Shown here: positions 1-7,600 of the stretch, piece by piece
Position numbering within the stretch: the first letter of the stretch is position 1
Layout: every line of letters starts with the position of its first letter
Source: an uncultured Christensenellaceae bacterium
GTDB taxonomy: Bacteria; Bacillota; Clostridia; Christensenellales; Pumilibacteraceae
Direction of reading: 5' to 3'
Assembly (NCBI GenBank): GCA_910588315.1
Contig: CAJUQF010000071.1
Coordinates: 1 to 10,085 of the forward strand
Length of the DNA: 10,085 nt
The notes under the pieces: generated by a model
Database searches by the model: none
What the model was told of the DNA's origin: nothing
What the model saw: the letters and a program-made list of their open reading frames with translations, nothing else
Program-made: the position numbers and the translations under genes

Positions 1-49
1 TCCCTTTGCACTGCTCGCTGAACTTTTCTATGTCTTTCTCTGTTACCAT
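1..49 (-). CDS. 5' end of a further gene, possibly a MoxR-type AAA+ ATPase (partial)
   Basis: Sixteen codons are visible, starting at an ATG at 49 and reading MVTEKDIEKFSEQCKG before the window ends. The frame is open and sits behind a well-placed GAGG ribosome binding site 7 bases upstream. It begins 41 bases after the stop of the membrane-protein gene on the same strand, so the two are probably co-transcribed. A short acidic/lysine-rich start leading into an 'I..F...C' helix resembles the beginning of MoxR-family ATPases, which usually precede a DUF58 protein and are often encoded beside membrane proteins. No Walker motif or other diagnostic residue lies inside the window, so the family is a guess from context; that a gene starts here is better supported. 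Confidence 0.55.
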   Translation of the reverse strand, partial: MVTEKDIEKFSEQCKG

Positions 50-55
50 GGTGTT

Positions 56-60
56 ACCTC
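56..60 (-). promoter_or_regulatory. Ribosome binding site of the partial downstream gene
   Basis: On the minus strand GAGGT precedes the ATG at 49, with 7 bases between GAGG and the start codon. This supports the choice of start for the truncated gene and marks translation independent of the stop codon at 91. Confidence 0.7.
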
Positions 61-90
61 GTATGGTTATTTATTTATCGAATTACCGCC

Positions 91-1287
91 TTACAGCGAA
101 CCCATGTAAGACTCTATCAACTTCCGTAACGCCGGCGGCAGTTCTTCGCCGTTGGCAAGTCCGTCTATAGCCTGCTTTATATAGTCGGGCAAATGTTCGC
201 CGTACGGCGTGTTACCGTCGATTATGTTGTTATTGGAATTGTCGTCGCCGTGATTTGCTCCGTTATTATCTGAATCATCGTCCGACGGCGGAGGAGGATT
301 GCCGTCGCCGTCACCGTCGCCATCCGGCTTTTGATCGGAATCCGGAGGCGGAGGGACGTCGCTTTCGCCGTCGCCGCTGTTACCGCTACCGCCACCGCCG
401 CCGCCTGCGCCGAGATCTTTTTCAAGTTCTATCTCGCGATACTGTGCCGTAGCCGAATATCCCGCATCCGCTTTTTCGGTAAAACGCGACGCGGCGTTAT
501 ATTCGTCGTAATAACCGTCGCTCCAACCTGAAAAAATATAAGCATGGCGGAGTTCGTACTCTTCTCCCGTCTCTTTGTCAACTTCCGTCGTCACGATATC
601 GTCACGCGCAGTGACCACCGCTTTTGCGCTCGAGTCGCCCTCGTTCACCGTATAAGTCAATTTCGAAGCGCTATCGGCATTGTAAATATACTTATCGTTT
701 TCGTTGACGAGATATCCGAACTCGCCTGCGGATATTTCGATAGTGTAAACCGCAGGCTGTACGAAAATGCTTTTGAGCTTTTCGGGCGGAAGTCCCGTAA
801 ACACCATGCTCACTACGGCTACCGCGGCAACGACCGATACCGTGATTATATTCCTTACGGTAAATCCGAGCGCCTCGCGCTTTTGCTTGCCGCTTATCGA
901 ACCTGCCGAGCCGCCGTTGCGCGCGCAAACTTCCGCAAGCACCTTTTCGGTATCGTTACGCTGCATTTCCGCCATGATCGACTTATCGTCCGCGTACTCT
1001 TGCATCGTGATAAAACGTTCTTCGTAGCCCATACGATCGAGCCGTTCCGCAACGGCTTTTTCGGATACGCGGAGCTTTGAGAAATATATTGCGACAGCCG
1101 CAACGGCGGTAATTACCGGCAGCGCGCCGAGAGCAAGCCATAACCCGTTGAAATCGGTAAACAGCGTGGCGACGGCAATGACGATAGATGCGACAAGTCC
1201 TACGGGAAAACCGAGAACGATAGACTTGACGATACTTTCGCCTACCATCTTCGAACGATTCGATCTAAAAGCCTGTTGATATGTCAC
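91..1287 (-). CDS. Three-helix membrane protein with extracellular GWSDG-type beta domain and Gly/Asp/Pro linker
   Basis: The 398-residue product starts at a GTG codon at 1287, chosen because AAGGAG lies 6 bases upstream. Residues 1-20 are basic. Hydrophobic helices span about 22-43, 48-69 and 146-166. The loop 70-145 is rich in Lys, Arg, Glu and Asp, so it should be cytoplasmic, placing the C-terminal 230 residues outside. The ectodomain (about 175-285) contains YTVNEGDSS and later FSGWSDGYYDEY followed by YSATAQY. That pattern is typical of InlB/Listeria-Bacteroides-type repeats. Residues 292-358 form a low-complexity linker with a Gly run, two PPPP blocks and a DGDGDGDGN acidic stretch. 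The end (360-398) is a predicted helical segment containing LPPALRKLIESYMGSL. No signal peptide or sortase motif is seen; the first helix probably serves as signal anchor. Function is unknown. A membrane accessory of a MoxR-type system is possible from the gene that follows. The gene probably heads a small operon. Confidence 0.85.
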   Translation of the reverse strand: MTYQQAFRSNRSKMVGESIVKSIVLGFPVGLVASIVIAVATLFTDFNGLWLALGALPVITAVAAVAIYFSKLRVSEKAVAERLDRMGYEERFITMQEYADDKSIMAEMQRNDTEKVLAEVCARNGGSAGSISGKQKREALGFTVRNIITVSVVAAVAVVSMVFTGLPPEKLKSIFVQPAVYTIEISAGEFGYLVNENDKYIYNADSASKLTYTVNEGDSSAKAVVTARDDIVTTEVDKETGEEYELRHAYIFSGWSDGYYDEYNAASRFTEKADAGYSATAQYREIELEKDLGAGGGGGGSGNSGDGESDVPPPPDSDQKPDGDGDGDGNPPPPSDDDSDNNGANHGDDNSNNNIIDGNTPYGEHLPDYIKQAIDGLANGEELPPALRKLIESYMGSL

Positions 1288-1293
1288 TGTTTT

Positions 1294-1299
1294 CTCCTT
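1294..1299 (-). promoter_or_regulatory. Strong ribosome binding site supporting a GTG start
   Basis: AAGGAG on the minus strand ends 6 bases before the GTG at 1287. No ATG in the same frame is better placed: the next in-frame methionine is residue 14 and has no comparable upstream signal. This site therefore decides the start of the membrane-protein gene. Confidence 0.85.
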
Positions 1300-1300
1300 T

Positions 1301-1318
1301 TCCGATACGGCTATCGGA
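1301..1318 (-). promoter_or_regulatory. Small perfect hairpin directly upstream of the ribosome binding site
   Basis: The minus strand reads TCCGATA, loop GCCG, TATCGGA: a 7-bp perfect stem with a 4-base loop, ending one base before the AAAAGGAG segment. It could insulate the ribosome binding site from upstream structure or act as a protein-binding operator. It has no U-tract, so it is not a terminator. The pairing is seen directly; the role is inference. Confidence 0.5.
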
Positions 1319-1331
1319 TCAATAAATCTCT

Positions 1332-1371
1332 AAAAAGAAAAAGGCAATCGAAAACAACTTTCGACGCCTTT
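1332..1371 (-). terminator. Rho-independent terminator-like hairpin in the leader/spacer
   Basis: On the minus strand AAAGGC (1371-1366) pairs with GCCTTT (1345-1340), and inside it TCGAAA (1364-1359) pairs with TTTCGA (1353-1348). A 1-by-2 internal loop separates the stems and the terminal loop is 5 bases. The 3' arm runs into TTTTTCTTTTT (1342-1332), the classic U-tract. It lies 129 bases past the stop codon of the giant LRR gene and would end that transcript. It also lies downstream of the predicted promoter at 1396-1425, so it could attenuate the membrane-protein operon as well. Confidence 0.75.
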
Positions 1372-1395
1372 GTCGGTCAATTATGATTATTTGAA

Positions 1396-1425
1396 ATTAT
1401 ATACTTTAAATATATCGATTGTCAA
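1396..1425 (-). promoter_or_regulatory. Consensus sigma-A promoter for the membrane-protein operon
   Basis: The minus strand has a perfect -35 hexamer TTGACA (1425-1420) and a perfect -10 hexamer TATAAT (1401-1396) separated by 18 bases of AT-rich DNA. The start of transcription would fall near 1388-1390, giving a leader of about 100 bases before the GTG at 1287. Two perfect hexamers at good spacing in an intergenic region immediately upstream of a gene make this a strong call. The 18-bp spacer is one base longer than optimal. Confidence 0.85.
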
Positions 1426-1447
1426 GTATTTATACGCATTTTATCGG

Positions 1448-1484
1448 ATATTTTACAAAATATTTTCACATGTTCGACAAACAT
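1448..1484. repeat. Two weak inverted repeats in the 3' untranslated region of the giant gene
   Basis: An AT-only dyad (ATATTTT and AAAATAT around AC, 1448-1463) and a 5-bp dyad (ATGTT and AACAT around CGACA, 1470-1484) sit between the giant gene's stop codon and the promoter. Both are weak as RNA stems and have no following U-tract. They could be operator-like sites upstream of the -35 box or chance AT-rich symmetry. Nothing else is seen in this stretch. Confidence 0.3.
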
Positions 1485-1499
1485 CGCGCATACCTAAAC

Positions 1500-1643
1500 T
1501 TATTCGACAGACTGCGCAGGTGTGTAATCCCACACAATATCCGCATTGCAACCGAGCTTCCAGCCTATGTTCCAGGTACTGAACGGACCTTTTATACCGG
1601 TCATATATATAGTCTGTTCCTCGGTCCAACCTTCGAACGCATT
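1500..1643 (-). other. C-terminal cap of the LRR array
   Basis: The last 47 residues begin NAFEGWTEEQTIYMTG and end with WNIGWKLGCNADIVWDY plus TPAQSVE. The 'AF.GW...Q.IY' and 'W..GC.A.IVW' pattern is the usual closing segment of BspA-like LRR proteins in Clostridia, where it covers the open end of the solenoid. Only eight residues follow it, so there is no room for a wall-anchoring domain. The presence of the normal cap indicates the 3' end of the gene is intact. Confidence 0.75.
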
Positions 1644-4600
1644 GGCAAGAACCGCCGTTACGCTCGACGGAATAACTATACTCTTTAATCCCGTACAGTC
1701 CTTGAACATTTTCGACCCTATCGACGTCATACCTTCGGGAAGGATCACCGTTTCGAGTGACGCAAGTCCTTCGAACGCCGACGTTCCGCCGCTCGTCACG
1801 CCGTTAGGAACACGGATAGAAACGAGCGATGTTCCGGCAAAAGCGTTACTGCCGAGCGATGTGACCGAGTCGGGAATGTCTATCGCAGTAAAGGCACAAT
1901 TCTCAAACGCTTTGTTGGATATCGTCACAAGCTCGCAAACGCCCGAGACGTCCTTTTCAAACACAACTCGAGACAGCGACGTACAGCCCGAAAACGCAGA
2001 CGTGTTTATGATGGTGACACCGCTAGGAATCGTTATACTCATGAGCGACGTACAGTTAAGGAACGCGTTGTTATCTATCTTCGCGAGCGAATCCGGTAAC
2101 GTTATCGATGAAAGAGACTTGCAGTTCTCGAACATGTTTGCGCCTATAGCCGTCAAACTTTTGCCGGCTTCGTCTGTTGCGAAATCTATATTTTCGAGCG
2201 ACGTACAACCCTTAAACACGGCGCTGCCGAACGTTGTCACTCCTGCGGGGAAATTTCTCACATCGGTGAGCGACGGGCAATTCTCGAAAGCGCTTGCCCC
2301 AATATTTGTGAGCATACTGCCTTCTTCGAAAATCACTTCCTTAAGGTTTGGACAGTCCTTGAAAGCTTTTTCGTATATTCTCGTCACCGTGCGCGGTATC
2401 ACGATGCTTTCCACGGTAGATTGCCAAAATGCGGTTGAGCCTATCGTTTCGAGATTTTCGGGCAAAGTGATCCTCTTTATAAACGAGCTGCTGAACGCCA
2501 TATACGGCAGAACGGTTATTTTCGAACCCGCTTCGAAACTCACTTCACGCAATTCGAAAGCGTTAAGGAACACTATAGTCGAAGTAGACGAGGCATTGCC
2601 GCCGAGAGATTCTATCGTGTTTTGAAATTCGAAAGTCTCGAAACCGGTACCTACGAACAACGACATTCCGAGCTTGGTATATTGCGCAGGGAACTCGATA
2701 TGCTTGAGATTCGTACAGAAACGGAACGCGAAGTTACCGATACTCGTGACCGACGTTTGCGAAAGATCGATCTCGGACATCTTATTGCCTATATATACGG
2801 GGTTTCCGTTTTCGTCTTTTTCACCGGTATTATCGCCTTCGAATGCGGACTGACCTATAGTCGTGAGCGTGGACGGGAATTTGACGTTTTCGAGATTGTA
2901 GCAGCCCTGAAACGCTTCCTTGCCTATCGACGTAACGCCCTCGGCGAGTATCACAGACGTAATGCCGAGATTGCCCTTGAACGCCCCGTCGGGGACGTCG
3001 TCCACTATCGTGATCTCGACCTTGCCCGCGATAAAGTCTATGTTGGCGGATGCGCCGCATACGGTTATCGCTTCCGCTGTCGTATCTACGCTGACGAGTC
3101 CGGAACATTCGTCCACCACTCCCGTGCCGAGCTTTGTGCCGAACGGTATGACGAGCGAAGTAAGCGAAGTACAGCCGAGCAATGCCCGATCGCCCACCGT
3201 GCAACTTTCGCCGAGCGTTATCTCGCCGAGTTTATCGCAATAGCGGAACGCAGATTCACCGATATTCGCTTCCGCACCGATCTCTGCTTTTGTGAGCTGT
3301 TTGCACCAGTTGAACGCCCAATCGCCTATCGTGAATCCCGTCTTAAGCATCGATACGGATTCGATATTGCTGCCTACAAACGCTTCGCTGCGTATTTCTA
3401 CGCACGGCGTGGCAAGTTCGACTTCGCCGGATATCGAGCCGGGACACACGACAAGCTCGGTAAGATCGGCGGTATAGAGTATGCCCCTAAACATCGAGAA
3501 TTCTTTGTTGCCGTTATCGAGCGTAATGGCGAGCAACGAATCGTAAAGGAACGGGTTTGTGCCGATGGAATTTACCGACGCGGGGATCTCGAACTCTTTG
3601 AATACGTCGCAATTCTTGAACGCGTATGCGCCGATACTTTCGAGCCGCGGTTCGCCGACGTCGGTATCGAAGTCTACGGTCTGCAAACTCCTACAGTATT
3701 CGAATGCACGCGAGCCGATGGAAACGACGGATATAGGCAGCGTAAGCTCGGTTATCGCCGCATTGCGGAACGCATAATCGCCTATGCTCTCCAAAGCGCA
3801 TGTTCCGTCGGCATTTTTCTCGAACGTTATCGATACCGCTTCTACGTCGCAGAAAGCGGACTTACCTATCGTAACTACGGTCGAAGGGATCGATATAGAT
3901 TCGATATTGGGGCATTGATAAAACGTCTGCGTACCGGTATGTTCCAGTCCGTCCGGAAGCGTTACGCTTGTCAGCTTACCGCAATACGAGAAAGCATAGC
4001 TTATCGACGTCGGCGACGCCGCGAACTGCGTAAGCTTGCTGCCCGGCATGAACTCGACGCTAATAAGTTCCGAACACTCGGAGAAAGCATAAGTGCCTAT
4101 CGTATCCACCGACGCAGGTACCGTAAGCGAAGTAAGCCCGCTCTTATAGAACGCATACGTCTTGATCTCGGTCACGTTTTTGAGATCTATATTTTCGAGC
4201 GCGGTACATTCGCGGAACGCTCTTTCGCCTATCACGGCTAACTTATTCGGTAGAGCTACGCTTGTAAGATCGGGATTGTAAGCAAACGCATAGCTGCCCA
4301 AAGTGTTTACGGTATCGGGCAAGATCAAAGTCGTCATCGAGTTGCACTTTTGGAACGCGCTCGAATTTATCGTCGTTATGCCGTTAGGCAATTCGAATAT
4401 GCCGTCGCGCATGACGGTCTTACTGCCGTTATATGTCACCTGCTTGAGCTCGGTGCAGCCGCTGAACGCGCTGCCGGCGATCGCCGTCATACTGCTCGAG
4501 CCGGGCAGCACAACTTTTTCGAGCGTAGTCATTGCCGAGAACGACGGCGACGTGACAAGGCTTATGCCGTCCTCGAAATAAACTCGCGCAAGCGGTGCGC

Positions 4601-7600
4601 CGGTAAAGCACGACGCCACGCTCGTAAGCCCCGCTGTGTATGTAAATTCGGTGAGTCCGGAATCCTTAAAGGCATTGCTTGCTATCTTGTTTACCGATTG
4701 CGCGAGCGTGATGCCCGTAAGCGACGTACAGCCTTGGAACGCGGACGTATCTATCGTCTTTAACCCGTCGCCGTTGAATATCACCGTCGTAAGACTCGTA
4801 CAGTCCTTAAAGGCATTCGTTCCCGTAGTAGACGCTTTATCGGATAGCGATACCGTAGTAAGCGCGGTACAGCCTACGAAATTGTAATTACGCATGGTAA
4901 CGGCTTTAGTTCCGCCCGGTTCGAACGTTACGGTATCTAAGCTCGTGCAGTATGCAAAAGCGTAACCGCTTGCGGCGCCGCCGACGTCCGTGACCGACTT
5001 GGGTATGGTTATCGACGTCAAGCCGCTGTATTCGAACGCATATTGACCTATCTTCTGCACGCATGAAGGGATCGAAAACGACTTGATCCCGCTGTAATAG
5101 AAATCGTAATTGCCTATCGCCGCAAGCGCCGTACAGCCGCTTTCGACCGTTACGACGGAAAGCGAATCTGTATAAGCGAACACGTATGTACCCAAGCTCG
5201 ACAAACGTTTGGGAAGTTCGACCGTATGCAGTCTGTACGCATTGGAAAACGCGTAATTGCCGATAGCGAGTTCTTTAGCCGCCGGCGGAGTTGCGGTTTC
5301 TTCGCCGTCCGCCGCAGGAAGTTCCGCGGTATAATTTTCGAAGTATACGTTTTTGAGCGCACCGCACATATAGAACGCTTTTTCGCCTACCGTCTTTACC
5401 GTATCCGGTATGTACACCGTTTCGAGATATTGGTTGTAAGCAAACGCGTTAGCCGCGATGTCGGTTACGCCGATGGGAACGACGTATTCTTTGTCGGTCT
5501 TGTTCTGAGGGTACGCGACGAGCGTATTTGTATTATTGCCCGCATTAAACAGTACGGAACTTTCTGCGGACAGCGTGGGGGTCTGAGATGACGAATACAC
5601 GGATATGGTTTGCAAATTATAGCAATCGACGAAAACCGTACCGAGGCTCGTTACACTGTCCGGCAACGACACGGACGTCAGCGACAGGCATTGCGAGAAC
5701 ACGTCTTTGCCTATTTTCGACACGTTTTTCGGCAGTTCGACAGCCGAAAGCGCGGTCTTTTGGAACACACCGTCTCCGAGAGTCGTAAGTTCGCCGTCCT
5801 TTACGAATTCGGCGGACGCAAGCTTCGTATCGCCGTTGAATGCGTTCTTACCGATTTCTTTCATAGACGCGGGGAACGATATGCCGTTTAGCGACGTACA
5901 GTTCTGGAACGCGCCTATACCTATCGATACAAGCCGCGCCGATTTATCGGCAACTCCGTCGAACACCGCCGTGCCGAGATCGACGTTGCCGGCAAACGCG
6001 TAAGCATCTATCTTTTCTAGCCGCGCGGGGAACCGTATCGATAGGAGCGACATCGCCGCGAATGCGCCGCCCGTCGCCGCAGTTGCGCTATTACCGTTTA
6101 CGTCGCCGCCGATAGTAAGCCCGTCGGCAGATCCGGTTTGGTCTACCGCATCGGATGCGGCTTCCGCCGTTTTCTCTGCGAACGTTATAGACGTGATACC
6201 CGTATTGCCGTAGAAAGCTTTATCGAGTATTTTAACTACGGAATACGGTATCTCTACCGCACCCGATTTATACAACGGACAAAGCACGAGCGTTGCGCCG
6301 GAGTTTTTGTATAATATACCGTTTGCGGCGGTGTAATCGGCAGTCGCACTCGCCGTACCCGAAATACGAAATTCTGCGATACGACTTCCCGTCATAGTTT
6401 CGGGCATGATTGCGGTAGCGCTCGTCTTTTTGCTCTCCGCGCCGATACGACGGTCCGCGAGCCTATCGGGCAGAGTGAGCGTCGTAAACAGTTCGCAACC
6501 GCCGAATACTTCTTTGCCGAACGACACGCCGCCTACGCCGCCGTCCGCAAACTCGAGCGATGTCAATTTCTTGCAGCCGTAAAACGCTTTGTCGCCTATC
6601 GCCGCGAGCTGATCGGACTTGCCGTCGTACTCGCCGTTTGCTATCGTTTTGGGAAGATACACGCTCTCGAGAGCCGCACAGCCCGAAAAACAATGCGCGG
6701 GGACCGTAGTTATGCCCTCCGGCAATGCGATCGATACAAGCGACGAACAGTTGTAAAACACGCCCGCGCTTGCGGTCGTTGCCGGCACGAATGTGACGCT
6801 ATACGTCTTGTTCTCCGCAAACGATACGCTCGTAAGCTTGGAGCAATAGTAAAACACTCCTTTACCGATAACCGTAACGGTGGACGGGATATTCACTCTT
6901 TCGAGTTTTGCCCCGAAGCCGCCGAATGCGTTTGTGCCGAGATTGACAAGCCGCTCCGGCAGTTTGACTTCGATCAGTCCCGTGCAATTATAAAATGCGT
7001 ACGAATTACCGGCGCTGTCCGTTTTGCCTTTATCGTCGAGCATATACAGCTTGGTTTCGACGTTACCGGACTCGAATTCCACTTCGGTAAGCCCCGTACA
7101 ATAATAGAATGCGCGGTACCCGAGATTTTCGAGCGTGTTTGGAACAGTCAGCTTGCCGATAAGATCGGAGCAATAGTAGAATACTTCCTTGCCTATATCG
7201 GTGACGCCGTGCGGTATCGATATTGTCGCACCGTCGTTGCGCACCGACGGGCGCTTTTCGTTTATGCTTGCAAGTTTCTTGCAGTTGTAAAACAATTGAT
7301 CGGGTAATTCGGATATGCCCGACGGAAGATTTATGTATCGTAGTTGCGTACAGCCGTTAAAAGCCGAAACGCCGAGCTTGAGTTCCGTCTTTTCGTCTCG
7401 CCCGTCGGTTATAAACACGACGTCCGCAAGATCCGTACAGCTTTTGAACGCATTGTCCGCGATCTCTTCTATCCTGTTTCCTATCGTAATGCCCGTAAGC
7501 CCCGTCTTGCCTTGGAAAACGCCGCTGCCGATCTTTTTGATCGTGTACGGCAAAGTATACGGTCCGGAACGCGCCGACGGATAGAACTTGATCTCTTCGA

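Noticed and set aside
283..400. Trinucleotide-rich GC-biased stretch as a microsatellite or non-coding repeat
   Set aside because: It is explained by the Gly/Asp/Pro-rich linker of the membrane protein, stays in frame, and is not a perfect tandem repeat.
544..1080. Plus-strand open frame of 178 codons opposite the membrane-protein gene
   Set aside because: The translation is His/Arg/Phe-rich without a plausible fold or ribosome binding site, while the minus strand has a clear start signal, membrane helices and domain motifs.
1469..1485. CGAACATGTG on the minus strand as a LexA-type SOS box
   Set aside because: Only one half matches the Gram-positive consensus; the second half (GTTCG) is missing, and the site lies upstream of the -35 box of a gene with no DNA-repair link.
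2622..4241. Long open frame on the plus strand (539 codons) opposite the LRR gene, with a neighbouring 359-codon frame at 1546-2625
   Set aside because: The first is codon-aligned with the LRR gene, so it stays open only because TTA, CTA and TCA codons are absent there. Its translation is Arg/Tyr/Glu-rich with no recognisable domain, and the sense strand carries an unmistakable LRR pattern.
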